A DNA stretch of 62,264 bases from Actinopolymorpha alba DSM 45243 (GTDB taxonomy: Bacteria > Actinomycetota > Actinomycetes > Propionibacteriales > Actinopolymorphaceae): NCBI RefSeq assembly GCF_000373925.1, contig NZ_KB892765.1:1-62264 (forward strand), written 5' to 3'. The notes below the pieces were generated by a model. The model had not been told where the DNA came from. It made no database searches and saw nothing but the letters and a program-made list of their open reading frames with translations. Below, one piece after another: positions 46,742 through 55,736 of this stretch; position 1 is the first letter of the stretch, and each line of letters begins with the position of its first letter. The translations under genes were made by a program, and so were the position numbers.

Positions 46742-49003
46742 ATGGACCGTGGGAGTTCCGAGCCGTCGCGGGACCCGACTCCGCCCGAGTTTGCGCCCGA
46801 GCCCGGGCCAGACGCGCGGCTGGTGCCACTCGCCGCGACGTCATGGCTCTTCGCGCTGGTCGTCCCCGTCATACCGCCACCGATCGCGGTCGTGGCCGCG
46901 GTCGCCCTGGGCGTGCTCGCGCTGCTTGTCCTGGCCTTCGGCGGGCGGTTCGTACGCACCGCCGGCGTCTCGGCTGTCGCGGTGGTCTGCCTGGGTGGGG
47001 CCGTCTCGGCAACCGTGGCCACGCTGCATGTGGTCGCATCGCGGAGCGGGCCGGTTCCCTCGCTGGCGGAGCAGGCCGCCGTCGCCACCGTCGAGCTACG
47101 GATCACCAGCGACCCAAGGCTCCGCGAGCGCCGCGGACACCGTCCGCCTTACGTCGTCCTCGACGGCGACGTCCTGCGAATCACCGGGAGGGGAGAGACG
47201 TCGCGGGTGACGACCCCGGTGGTGGTGACAGCGCCCACGTCATGGGCGCGGGTCCAGCCGGGAGCGCGGATGCGTGCGGTGGCCCGGCTGGCGGCGACGG
47301 GCCGCGGAGATCGTGCGGCGGCGGTCCTGGCCGTGCGGTCCCCGCCCGTGGAGCTCGAGCGCCCGGGCCGACTCGACCGCGGTGCGAGCCGGCTCCGTGC
47401 GGGGCTGCGCGCGGCCGTCGCTGGACTGCCGCCGAACGAACGAGGCCTCGTGCCCGCGCTGGTGGTCGGAGACGTCTCGCGCCTACCCGAAAAGCTGGTC
47501 GATGACTTCCGGACCGCGGGGCTGTCCCACCTCACCGCGGTCTCGGGCACCAACTTCACGATCCTTCTGGCGTTCGTACTCGGCGCGGCTCGCTGGTTGG
47601 GCGTCCGGTCGTGGGGGCTACCAGTCCTCGGTGCGGTCTGCGCCCTGGGCTTCGTGCTCCTGGCCCGGCCGGAGCCGAGCGTCCTCAGGGCGGCGGCGAT
47701 GGGACTCGTCGGTCTCGCGGGCCTGGCGACCGGCTCGCGGCGGCACGGCATTCCGGCGTTGGCGCTGGCCGTCATCGTCCTGCTGCAGGTTGATCCGTGG
47801 CTTGGCCGCACCTATGGCTTCGCACTGTCCGTGCTGGCGACCGCCGGGATCCTGGTCCTCGCGCCCCGCTTCACCGAGCCATTGAAGCGGTGGCTTCCGG
47901 GGTTCGTGGCGACGGCTCTGGCGGTGTCCCTGGCGGCGCAGCTCGCCTGCACACCGGTAGTGGCGATGCTGTCGGGGTCAGTGAGCCTGGTCGCCGTGCT
48001 CGCCAACCTGGTGGCGGCGCCGGCTGTCATCCCGGCGACGGTCCTCGGGATCGCCGCGACCCTCGTCGCGCCATGGAGCGTCACCCTGGCGTCCGTGCCC
48101 GGTCACCTTGCGGGGTACTCCGCGCGTTGGATCGTCGAGGTCGGCACCAGATCCGCGGACGCGCAGGGAGCGAGTCTGTCGTGGTCGGCGGATGGCCCGG
48201 ACATCGCCGTTCTGACCCTGTGGTGCGCGGTGGTGGCGGCCACCGCGCCCTGGCTGCTGCGCCGGCGCGGCCTCACCGTGCTGGTGGCAGCCATGGTGAC
48301 GGTCTGGATCATCCGCCCCATCAGCACGCCGCTGCCCCTCAGCTGGGTGACCGGATGGCCGCCCAGGGACTGGACCGTCGTCGCCTGCGATGTGGGGCAG
48401 GGTGATGCCCTGGTCATACGTGCCGGCCCGCGGGCAGGAGTCGTCGTCGACACGGGACCCGATCCGGTGGCGGTCGACCGTTGCCTGTCCGATCTGGGGA
48501 TCCGGCGGGTGCCCTATCTCCTGCTGACGCACTTCCATGCCGACCACGTGTCCGGTCTTCCTGGAGTTCTGCGTGGCCGGACCATCGGCGAGATCGCGGT
48601 GGGTCCGCTCGACTCGCCGCCGGGCCAGGTCAGTCTCGTACGCGCCTGGGCCGGCGAGGCGGGGGTTCCCGTGCGCCGCGTCGGCGTGGGGGAGCAGCGC
48701 CAGATCGGTGAGCTGCGTTGGACGGTGATCGGACCGCCTGCGGCGGGTGCCGCGGACTCACCCGCTCTCCGCTCCGACGCCCCGGTTGAGGGTGGCGAGG
48801 AAGGCTCGCCTGAAAATGACGCGAGTGTGGTGATCATGGCGGAGGTCCGCGGGGTGCGCATCCTGCTGACCGGTGACATCGAGCCACCAGCACAGGAGGC
48901 ACTCCTGCGAGCGGGTGCTGATCTCCATGCCGATGTGCTCAAGGTCCCCCACGGTGCCTTCACTTGGGACACACTGTCGGCCAGGTGTTGCCCGGCGCCT
49001 TGA
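46742..49003 (+). CDS. comEC: ComEC/Rec2 competence membrane protein, 3' end cut off
   Basis: 753 residues; starts 7 bases after comEA. The DUF4131 region, the competence membrane core (LTAVSGTNFTILLAFVLG, RTYGFALSVLATAGIL) and the metallo-beta-lactamase domain (WTVVACDVGQGDALVI, LLTHFHADHVSG) are present. The usual final motif KVPHHGS plus ~60 residues is missing: after LKVPH the frame turns into an unrelated tail (GAFTWDTLSARCCPAP) and stops. Everything downstream is accessory DNA. So the gene was split by an insertion. Whether the truncated protein works is doubtful, since the lost part completes the nuclease-like domain. Confidence 0.9.
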   Translation: MDRGSSEPSRDPTPPEFAPEPGPDARLVPLAATSWLFALVVPVIPPPIAVVAAVALGVLALLVLAFGGRFVRTAGVSAVAVVCLGGAVSATVATLHVVASRSGPVPSLAEQAAVATVELRITSDPRLRERRGHRPPYVVLDGDVLRITGRGETSRVTTPVVVTAPTSWARVQPGARMRAVARLAATGRGDRAAAVLAVRSPPVELERPGRLDRGASRLRAGLRAAVAGLPPNERGLVPALVVGDVSRLPEKLVDDFRTAGLSHLTAVSGTNFTILLAFVLGAARWLGVRSWGLPVLGAVCALGFVLLARPEPSVLRAAAMGLVGLAGLATGSRRHGIPALALAVIVLLQVDPWLGRTYGFALSVLATAGILVLAPRFTEPLKRWLPGFVATALAVSLAAQLACTPVVAMLSGSVSLVAVLANLVAAPAVIPATVLGIAATLVAPWSVTLASVPGHLAGYSARWIVEVGTRSADAQGASLSWSADGPDIAVLTLWCAVVAATAPWLLRRRGLTVLVAAMVTVWIIRPISTPLPLSWVTGWPPRDWTVVACDVGQGDALVIRAGPRAGVVVDTGPDPVAVDRCLSDLGIRRVPYLLLTHFHADHVSGLPGVLRGRTIGEIAVGPLDSPPGQVSLVRAWAGEAGVPVRRVGVGEQRQIGELRWTVIGPPAAGAADSPALRSDAPVEGGEEGSPENDASVVIMAEVRGVRILLTGDIEPPAQEALLRAGADLHADVLKVPHGAFTWDTLSARCCPAP

Positions 49004-49079
49004 CGGCCACCACGTCGGGCACTTTGCTGAGGATCTCTCACTGCGGGCGGCCCGCCGCTCACACCGAGTGGAGGGCGTG

Positions 49080-49448
49080 ATGACCACAGCGCTTCTTATC
49101 CCGGCCGAAACGTACAAGCCGGCCCAGCCGCTCGACCTGACACCAGACGTGTTCGGCACATTCTGGAACGCCAGCACATGGCGCAAACGGATCCAGCCAG
49201 TAGGCGCCTACTGGTACGCCTACCTTGACGAGGACGCCGAGGCGACGAGTCAGCCCGCCAACACCCGAGCCACGTCCATGATGAAACGGCTTGGCTGGCA
49301 TGGGGGGATGCTGTACGGGCCTGTCGTATTCCTCGCCGACGAGCCCAGCGACTTCGCTCACCCATTGATGGACAAGATGTTCACAGTCGGCGCCGAACTG
49401 CCCGCGGAGGTGCTCGAAGCGGCAAGGCAGGTAGGGATCGACCTTTAG
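49080..49448 (+). CDS. Hypothetical protein at the left edge of the element
   Basis: 122 residues, no motif I recognise. MTTALLIPAETYKPAQPLDL at the N-terminus, aromatic-rich middle, FLADEPSDFAHPLMDKMF towards the end. Soluble. ATG (or GTG one codon earlier) after GAGGG. Overlaps the convergent XRE gene by four bases. First gene after the comEC break. Confidence 0.6.
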   Translation: MTTALLIPAETYKPAQPLDLTPDVFGTFWNASTWRKRIQPVGAYWYAYLDEDAEATSQPANTRATSMMKRLGWHGGMLYGPVVFLADEPSDFAHPLMDKMFTVGAELPAEVLEAARQVGIDL

Positions 49449-50296
49449 GCGAGCAGCCTGTAATCCGACCCGATCCGCGCCAACTCCCGCCGAGCGTCCT
49501 CACCGAACGACGCGACCGCCTCCAGCCGGGCGAACGCCCGCTCGTACGACTCCACGTCCGCCGGGTCGCCGAAGGGCACCGAGTTGGCCTCCGTGCCCAC
49601 CACCGCCGCTGTCGAGTCGTAGATGTCGAACGAGTGGGTGCAGAACGTCGTCATCGGCCGCATCCACGGGATGATGCCGATGGCGACGTTGGGCATCCGC
49701 GACGCCTCGGCGATCGCCTCGATCTGCTCCACCATCACCGCCGGTGCGCCGAGCAGCCAGCGCAGTGCACCTTCGGTCATGACAAGCCGGAACCTGCGGC
49801 CCTCATTGCCCAGCGCCGCCTTCCGCCGGATTCTCGCCGCGACTGCCTCGTCCAGGTCGTCGCCTGACAGCGCGGTCGCCATGATCTCCCGCGTGTACGC
49901 CGGGGTCTGCAAGATGCCGAGCACCACCGCCGGCGAGAACGACCGGACCAGGCTCGCCGTCCGCTCCATCCGCCCGATGTGTGACTGCAGCTGCGCAGCG
50001 CCACGCGGCATCACCACACGAGACCGCTTGGACACCTCCAGGATGTCGGCCGCCAGCCTTATCAGGGCCTCCTGCTCTGACGGGGAGGCGTTGTAAACCG
50101 CGCACAGGGTGCGGATGTCGTCGAGGTTCGGGAGCCGGCTGGCACTCTCCAGCCGACTGATCTTCGACTGGCTCATGCCTGCCCGGCGCCCGGCCTCGAT
50201 GCCGGACAGGCCAGCGCGGTGGCGAAGTTCGAGCAGCATCTCGCCGAGGCGCGCCTGGTCGTGTGCGACGCGTCGGGCGGGTGCCGATGGGCCCAT
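49445..50296 (-). CDS. XRE family regulator with DUF5753
   Basis: 283 residues. The helix-turn-helix covers about 17-60: LGEMLLELRHRAGLSGIEAG and MSQSKISRLESASRLP. DUF5753 follows (LGILQTPAYTREIM, MTEGALRWLLGAP, VAIGIIPWM). Such regulators in actinobacteria sit with small partner proteins. Last gene of a minus-strand set after the 66-residue and DUF6879 genes. Ribosome site GAGGTGAG before the ATG. Confidence 0.92.
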   Translation of the reverse strand: MGPSAPARRVAHDQARLGEMLLELRHRAGLSGIEAGRRAGMSQSKISRLESASRLPNLDDIRTLCAVYNASPSEQEALIRLAADILEVSKRSRVVMPRGAAQLQSHIGRMERTASLVRSFSPAVVLGILQTPAYTREIMATALSGDDLDEAVAARIRRKAALGNEGRRFRLVMTEGALRWLLGAPAVMVEQIEAIAEASRMPNVAIGIIPWMRPMTTFCTHSFDIYDSTAAVVGTEANSVPFGDPADVESYERAFARLEAVASFGEDARRELARIGSDYRLLA

Positions 50297-50313
50297 TACT
50301 CACCTCATTGGGT

Positions 50314-50862
50314 TCAGGCGGCCATCCTGTTGGTCCGCCATTCTTCGGGGTGTCTGGCCCACCAGGTCGTGAAGTCTTCGCTCGCGGCGATTGCGGCGTC
50401 CCGCGCGGCCCGGTATGGGATCGGGTCGTCGACGGGCTCGCCGCCGATGAAGGCGCCGCCGTCGTCGTAATGCATGACTATGACGTGGGCGTCGTCGAGG
50501 AGCCAGAACTCCTCGGACGGCACCTCGTCTGGCCTAGGGGTCTCCGATAGGTCGAGGATGCGGATGTCCTCGCCGGCGGCGACGTTCGGCGCGTACCCCC
50601 ACTCGCACTCGTAGCGGAGGTAGTCGTTGAGGGGTGTGCGGAGGACGTGCACTCGGTGCCGGCGCTTCCCGGCCGCCTTTTCGTCCCGCAGTAGTTGTAG
50701 CCATTGGTCCTTGAACCCGGGTTCCGGGTCTTCGCCGGCGAGGTAGCGGCGGTACTCGTCGCCGTCGGACTCCACGTCGTAGCGGTCGAGCGTCTCCAGC
50801 CGGAACGCCGTGCGGGTGAAGTGCCGGGCGAAATAGTCGACCGTCTCGTCCAGGGACAGCAT
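50314..50862 (-). CDS. DUF6879 protein
   Basis: 182 residues: FARHFTRTAFRLETLDRYDV, RRYLAGEDPEPGFKDQWLQL, YECEWGYAPNVAAGEDIRIL, FWLLDDAHVIVMHYDDGGAF, the pattern of DUF6879. Usually found next to XRE/DUF5753 regulators in actinobacteria, as here (17 bases upstream of it). TGATG overlap with the preceding small gene. Function unknown. Confidence 0.8.
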   Translation of the reverse strand: MLSLDETVDYFARHFTRTAFRLETLDRYDVESDGDEYRRYLAGEDPEPGFKDQWLQLLRDEKAAGKRRHRVHVLRTPLNDYLRYECEWGYAPNVAAGEDIRILDLSETPRPDEVPSEEFWLLDDAHVIVMHYDDGGAFIGGEPVDDPIPYRAARDAAIAASEDFTTWWARHPEEWRTNRMAA

Positions 50863-51062
50863 CAGCGTGCGTCCCACATGGTGCGGGGGATGCGAACGAG
50901 GGTCTCGTGTTCGGGGATGTCGGAGAGCCCGATGTCGCCGGCGGTGGTGGTTGTGCCCTGCACGTAGACGTGGTCGGGGTCGCCGTTGTCCCAAACACCT
51001 GGGCAGGTGACGCCGTTCGAGCAGTCTCCTCCGACTGCGGCGATCTTGATCGGCTGGTGCAT
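50862..51062 (-). CDS. Small protein partner of the DUF6879/XRE module
   Basis: 66 residues: MHQPIKIAAVGGDCSNGVTC, then DPDHVYVQGTTTTAGDIGL. Two cysteines near residue 14-20 and a VQG turn are typical of small proteins encoded before DUF6879 genes. The stop overlaps the DUF6879 start. Function unknown. Confidence 0.65.
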   Translation of the reverse strand: MHQPIKIAAVGGDCSNGVTCPGVWDNGDPDHVYVQGTTTTAGDIGLSDIPEHETLVRIPRTMWDAR

Positions 51063-51131
51063 GGTGTGCCCCCTGTGGTCGCGGCTCTGGCGGTCCCAGG
51101 ATAGGCCCCGCTGGCATAGCGGTGGAATAGG

Positions 51132-51192
51132 TGACCGTTTTTCGGTCAGTCGCCCCCGCGAAGATTCTGCTTATGCCACTTCGAGTGGCATA
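51132..51192. promoter_or_regulatory. Two perfect inverted repeats in the divergent promoter region of the element
   Basis: TGACCG-ttttt-CGGTCA (51132-51148) and TATGCCACT-tcg-AGTGGCATA (51172-51192). They lie between the minus-strand XRE operon and the plus-strand transfer operon. TGGCATAG also occurs as a loose half-site at ~51112. Natural candidates for the XRE binding site controlling both sides. Confidence 0.6.
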
Positions 51193-51279
51193 GTTGCCAT
51201 AGGCGGAGCGGCCAGGCCTCGCTCTGGCCCCCGAACCTGGCCGCTCCACCACACCGCCAACATCGCGCCGGAGGTGCCA

Positions 51280-51480
51280 ATGCCGCTCTACAGCCCATGC
51301 CACTCCGCCCCCTGCAACGGAGGCCCAGGCACCGTCACATGCAGCGAATGCGGCACCACTCACCCCGCCGATCTCGTCGCGCTGGCCAACATCGCCGCCG
51401 GCTATCCCATACCGATACCGGCGGCTCGGCCCCACCTTTCGCTCGTCCCGCCGCTCACGGAGGTTCAGGAGGCGTCATAG
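51280..51480 (+). CDS. Small zinc-ribbon-like protein
   Basis: 66 residues with four cysteines (C7, C12, C21, C24; CHSAPC..CSEC) that could bind zinc. First gene of the plus-strand transfer operon, ATG after GGAGG. Stop TAG lies inside the ribosome-site region of the FtsK-like gene. Function unknown. Confidence 0.6.
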   Translation: MPLYSPCHSAPCNGGPGTVTCSECGTTHPADLVALANIAAGYPIPIPAARPHLSLVPPLTEVQEAS

Positions 51481-51488
51481 ACGGCAAC

Positions 51489-53654
51489 GTGATCCAGTTC
51501 CCCGGCCCAACGAAGGAAGGGCCGGGGACTCATGCTGCCCAGGAGCCGAGCGAAACCCCGAACCTTCCCGCCGTCATTGAACCCACCTCCGTCGAGTTCG
51601 CCCCGATCCCTGCCGGCTTCGAACGGCCCCGACCCACGAAACGGCTACAGCGGCCCTCGTGGCTTGGGATCCACGCCGAGCACCGCGCGGCCGCCGTCGA
51701 CGCCGTCCGCCGCGGCGCCTCAGCCGCCTTCGGCCGGCTCATGTTCGAGATCTGCAAGGGGATCCCGACCCGGCTGTGGCTCCTCATCCGCTGGTTCTTC
51801 CTCGGCATCCCCGGCTGGCTCGCCCTCATCATCTGGGTGTTCGCCGTGAAGGAACGCGACGACGTCGCCGCCCCCGCGACACCGCAGCGTGGGAAGAGGG
51901 GCGGTCGGGCAGTGTCGGCCGGCCGTAACGCGGACCGGCTGTCCTGGTGGCGCGGCGGTGTCGTCGTCGTTCCGCACCTGCTGCTGTTCTTCGCGATCCG
52001 CCACTACTTCGACGACCGGCTGCAGTGGCTGGCCTTCGCCCCTGCCGTCATCGCCACCATCGTCTACGGCGCGGTGCACGACACCAAGCCGGCGCCGGCG
52101 ATGGCCGCGCCGCGCAAGCGGACCGACATCACGATCGAGTCGGTCAACGCGGCTCTGCGGGCGGTTGGCATCCTCGACAAGCCCACGGCGCAGCGACCAG
52201 ACCCCGAGGGCATCACGCTGTCCCGCCTGCCCCGGTGGGTCGGCGGCGGCCTCGAGGTCGTATTCGACCTGCCAGCCTCGGTGAAGTTCGAGGCCGTCGA
52301 CGTGGTCAAGCAGCGCGGCCGGCTGGCCGCATCATTCGCCACCCCGCTGCCGCAGCTGCAGGTTGAACAGGGCGCCCACCCTGGGCAGGTCGTGGTGTGG
52401 CAGGCGCCGCACGACCCGTTCACGGCGAAGCCGAAGGAACACCCCCTGCTGGACGAGCAGTCCTGGTCGGTGTTCGACCCGGTGCCGTTCGGTACGGACG
52501 CCCGGACCCGACCCACGGCGGTACCTCTCGTGGGCACCCACTTCCTCGTCGGTGCGCTACCCAACGCCGGCAAGACGATGGCGGCGCGGATCCTGTCCGC
52601 CGGCGTCATCCTCGACCCGTACGCCGAGCTGCACCTCTTCGACGGGAAGCAAGGCAAGGACTGGTCGGCGGCCGAGCCGTTCGCCATCACCTACCAAGCC
52701 GGCGCCATCCGCGACCAGGCCGAGCATCTGCGTGACCTGCTGAAGACGTTCATTGCTGATGGTGACGCCCGGTTCGCGGCGATGCGTGGCATGTCCGACG
52801 AGGAGTGCCCGGAGAACAAGCTCACGTCGGCGATGGCGGCGAATGGGATGCCGTTCCGGTGGCTGGTGATCGACGAGGGGCACCGCCACATCGCCGACGA
52901 GAAGCACGGCGACGAGATCCTCCAACTCCTCATCGACTACGTGAAGGGGTACCGGGCGGTCGGGTTCGGGCTGTTGTTCTGCACGCAGGATGCCGACTCG
53001 GCGCTGGCCGAGAAGTTCACGTCGCTACGCCGGGTGATCGGCTCCCGGTTCGCGTTGCGGGTCATGGACTGGCAGGCGTCGAACATGATCCTCGGTGACC
53101 AGATGAACACCCGCGGGTTCAACGCCGCTGAGATCCTGACCTCCCAGCAGGGCACCGGGATCCTGCGTGGTGACGCGGACGCGGACGGGCAGACCGACGC
53201 GGTGGCGCGGCTGGTCCGCACCTACTACATGAACAACGCGCAGTGGTCCGCGCTGTGCGACGTCGGCCGGCAGCTGCGCGGCGGCTCGCCGCTAGCACTC
53301 CCTGCCGCGAAGGCCGAGCCGGTGTACGCGACGCCGGCCGACCTGTTCGCGCTGCTCGCCGAGCGGGCGCTGGACGTGCTCGGTTCGGTTGGCGCCAGCA
53401 ACGCGCACGAGATGGGGATGCGGCTCCCAATCAAGACCGAGGACAAGAAGGTCGGCCGCCGCCGCGTCTACGAGCTGCGCCGCGTCGAGGTGACTCTCGG
53501 CCTGGCTCTTGGCTGCCTCACGGCCGACACCGAGGTGCCTCCGGACGGTGGGGGAGTCGCCCCCGAGTCAGGTGCGAGGCAGCTCGGTGGCAGCCGGCGA
53601 GACAGCTCTGAGGCACCCCAGAAGTCACCCACCACTACAGGAACGGAGAACTGA
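51489..53654 (+). CDS. FtsK/SpoIIIE-type DNA translocase (TraB/TraSA-like)
   Basis: 721 residues from the GTG at 51489. Two membrane segments lie at about residues 95-125 and 150-200 (LWLLIRWFFLGIPGWLALII, VVVPHLLLFFAIRHYF). The ATPase follows, with Walker A GALPNAGKTMA (K362) and Walker B FRWLVIDEGH (D462, E463). In actinomycete elements such proteins pump double-stranded DNA between cells during conjugation. Start uncertain: AGGAGG sits 4 bases before an ATA codon (51477) that overlaps the previous stop as ATAG; GTG 51489 is the first normal start but is distant from it. Confidence 0.85.
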   Translation: MIQFPGPTKEGPGTHAAQEPSETPNLPAVIEPTSVEFAPIPAGFERPRPTKRLQRPSWLGIHAEHRAAAVDAVRRGASAAFGRLMFEICKGIPTRLWLLIRWFFLGIPGWLALIIWVFAVKERDDVAAPATPQRGKRGGRAVSAGRNADRLSWWRGGVVVVPHLLLFFAIRHYFDDRLQWLAFAPAVIATIVYGAVHDTKPAPAMAAPRKRTDITIESVNAALRAVGILDKPTAQRPDPEGITLSRLPRWVGGGLEVVFDLPASVKFEAVDVVKQRGRLAASFATPLPQLQVEQGAHPGQVVVWQAPHDPFTAKPKEHPLLDEQSWSVFDPVPFGTDARTRPTAVPLVGTHFLVGALPNAGKTMAARILSAGVILDPYAELHLFDGKQGKDWSAAEPFAITYQAGAIRDQAEHLRDLLKTFIADGDARFAAMRGMSDEECPENKLTSAMAANGMPFRWLVIDEGHRHIADEKHGDEILQLLIDYVKGYRAVGFGLLFCTQDADSALAEKFTSLRRVIGSRFALRVMDWQASNMILGDQMNTRGFNAAEILTSQQGTGILRGDADADGQTDAVARLVRTYYMNNAQWSALCDVGRQLRGGSPLALPAAKAEPVYATPADLFALLAERALDVLGSVGASNAHEMGMRLPIKTEDKKVGRRRVYELRRVEVTLGLALGCLTADTEVPPDGGGVAPESGARQLGGSRRDSSEAPQKSPTTTGTEN

Positions 53655-53657
53655 ATC

Positions 53658-54263
53658 ATGCTCGTCTGGTGGATCGCCGGCGGCGCCGTGGCTCTGCTCA
53701 CCGGGATCGGCAGCCTGATCTGTTGGAAGTCACCCAAGGCGCGACGCGGGTTGAAGCGGGCTCGGGCCAAAACGTGGCGGAAGGTCAAGGGCGTCACCCG
53801 GTCAGCGTGGGTGGCCAACAAGCAGGCCCGCGCAGCGACGGCTCGAGGACAGCTGCGGGCCAAGCGTGCCCAGCAACCGCACCGGATGACATTCGGGCAC
53901 CGCCGCACCGATGACGACCCGACCCTGACCAGGCGTGCTGCCAGGGGCGCGGGACGGACGGCGAAGGCCAAGGCGTCCGGTCTGGTCGCGAAGGTTCGGC
54001 TGGCACGGATGAACAAGAAGGCGTCCCGTCCCGAGAAGCCGAAGGTGCTGGAGCTGGTCGCCACGAAGATGGCGTCGTCCCCGCCGAGGAGGACACCGCC
54101 GGGTGGTGCGTCCCAGCCTGCAGGTGACTTGCGGTACACGTGCAACGCCACCACCCAGGACGGGACCGGCTGCCAGAACATGCAAACCGTCCGGTCCGAC
54201 GGGACGAGGGCGGGCGCCTGCTGGATTCCGTCCCACCAGCGCCAGGTCCAGAAGGCAGGCTGA
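53658..54263 (+). CDS. Basic membrane-anchored hypothetical protein of the transfer operon
   Basis: 201 residues. One N-terminal membrane helix (WWIAGGAVALLTGIGSLICW), then a long Arg/Lys-rich stretch (RRGLKRARAKTWRKVKG..), and a C-terminal part with three cysteines (CNATTQDGTGCQNM, GACW) like a small metal site. Three bases after the FtsK-like gene. Possibly part of the DNA-transfer machinery, by context only. Confidence 0.6.
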   Translation: MLVWWIAGGAVALLTGIGSLICWKSPKARRGLKRARAKTWRKVKGVTRSAWVANKQARAATARGQLRAKRAQQPHRMTFGHRRTDDDPTLTRRAARGAGRTAKAKASGLVAKVRLARMNKKASRPEKPKVLELVATKMASSPPRRTPPGGASQPAGDLRYTCNATTQDGTGCQNMQTVRSDGTRAGACWIPSHQRQVQKAG

Positions 54264-54264
54264 C

Positions 54265-55029
54265 GTGCTCGCCCTCGGACACACCCTGTCCGGCGCGGCC
54301 GCCGGTCTTGCCACGCTGCCCGTCCTCGAGGGTCGGTCGGTGGGGGAGAAGGCCGCCTGGGTCGCCGTGTGGGCAGGGTGCGCCCTGCTCCCCGACCTCG
54401 ACGCGCAGGGGACGAAGGTCACCCGCATGTGGGGGCCGCTCACCGGAGGCGTCCACGTGAAGTTCTGGCGTGGGGGACGGCGCCACCGAATCGTCCCCGG
54501 CATCACCGACATCGTGGGGACGGTCGCAGGCGGGCACCGCCGGGGTACCCATTCGGTCCTGGGGCTGCTCGCCGTCCTCGTCCTGGTGTGGGTGGCGTCG
54601 TGGTCCCGGGTCGGGACGGGCATCGTCCTGGCCGTCTGCATCGGGCTGGGACTGGCGGCGGCCGCCGTCGTCCTGCCGGGACGTCAGCCGCAGGACTACT
54701 GGCCCGTGAATCTCGGCGTCTCCGTCCTCGGCGCGGCCGTCCTCGTCGAGCGGGGGACGACGCTGCCGGGGTGGCTGGCGTTCGCGATGGCAGGTGGTGC
54801 GGCGGTGCACATCCTCGGCGACATGATCACGGTTCAGGGCTGCCCGCTCGGCTGGCCGACCGGCACGCACCGTGTCTCGCTGCTGCCGCTGAGGGCGGAC
54901 GGTTTCGTGTGCCGGTGTGTCATCACACCGCTGCTCGGTGTCTGGTGTTTCGTGATCGCGGCGGATCTCGCCGGTTACGACCCGCTCGGCGCCTTCTTCA
55001 CCGCCCTATTCAGCGCTTGGAGGATCTGA
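54265..55029 (+). CDS. YdjM-like (DUF457) membrane metal-dependent hydrolase
   Basis: 254 residues: LALGHTLSGAAAGL at the start, the LLPDLDAQGTKV acidic motif, HRRGTHSVLGLLAVLVL, and GGAAVHILGDMIT, i.e. His/Asp residues between membrane helices as in the YdjM family. GTG directly after the preceding stop. The stop overlaps the next start (TGATG). Role in the element unknown; the family is frequent in integrative elements. Confidence 0.8.
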   Translation: MLALGHTLSGAAAGLATLPVLEGRSVGEKAAWVAVWAGCALLPDLDAQGTKVTRMWGPLTGGVHVKFWRGGRRHRIVPGITDIVGTVAGGHRRGTHSVLGLLAVLVLVWVASWSRVGTGIVLAVCIGLGLAAAAVVLPGRQPQDYWPVNLGVSVLGAAVLVERGTTLPGWLAFAMAGGAAVHILGDMITVQGCPLGWPTGTHRVSLLPLRADGFVCRCVITPLLGVWCFVIAADLAGYDPLGAFFTALFSAWRI

Positions 55030-55736
55030 TGACCTGGCGTCGAATCGCCTTCCTGCTCGTGCTCGCGCCCGCCGCCGCGGTGGCTTCTGCGACCGCGTTG
55101 GCTTCGCTGGCCCGTGCGACGGCGTGGGCTGGCTGGTCGTCGTGGCTGCTGCCGGTCAGCCTCGACGTGCTGGCAGCGTTCGCAGTGTTCGAGTGGGCAT
55201 CGAAGTCGACACCGGATGTGGCCCGGGCGTACGCCCGTGTCCTGGCAGTTGCTGCGTTGGGTGTGTCCGTCCTCGGCAACGCGGTCTCACACCTGGTGTC
55301 GGCTGGGATCGTCCGTCCCGGCTGGCTGTTGGTCGTCCTGGTGGGTGCGATCCCGCCGGCGGCGTTGGGGACGGCGGTGCACCTGGCGGTTCTGGCGTCG
55401 GCGCCGGTGCAGTCCCGCCGCTCTGGCCGACGAACCGTCCCGGCGGCGGCTGCGGAGAATTCTGTCCCCGTCGACAAGGGTGCGCGGCCGTCGACGAAGT
55501 CGTCCGCCACGGCTGTCCGGTCGCCCCGTCCTGAGCTGTCACCGAGGCCGGCGCCCGTGCAGCTGCGACCGGTGCCGTCGGGGGACGACGAAGAGCTCGT
55601 GACGAGGGTGCGGCAGCTTGACGAGCAGCACCGCGTCGAGCACGGCCGGCCGATCAGCAGGGACAAGCTGAGGGCGGCGCTGGGCTGCAACAACGAGCGG
55701 GCCGGGCGGCTGCTGAAGGCGGCGAGGGCAGCGTGA
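55029..55736 (+). CDS. DUF2637 membrane protein with C-terminal helix-turn-helix-like tail
   Basis: 235 residues. About four membrane helices (AFLLVLAPAAAVASATAL, SWLLPVSLDVLAAFAVFEWA, ARVLAVAALGVSVLGNAVS, WLLVVLVGAIPPAALGTAV) match DUF2637, the Spd-like family of conjugative plasmids. After a variable linker the tail RPISRDKLRAALGCNNERAG looks like a DNA-binding helix-turn-helix. Coupled to both neighbours by overlapping stop/start codons. Confidence 0.85.
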   Translation: MTWRRIAFLLVLAPAAAVASATALASLARATAWAGWSSWLLPVSLDVLAAFAVFEWASKSTPDVARAYARVLAVAALGVSVLGNAVSHLVSAGIVRPGWLLVVLVGAIPPAALGTAVHLAVLASAPVQSRRSGRRTVPAAAAENSVPVDKGARPSTKSSATAVRSPRPELSPRPAPVQLRPVPSGDDEELVTRVRQLDEQHRVEHGRPISRDKLRAALGCNNERAGRLLKAARAA

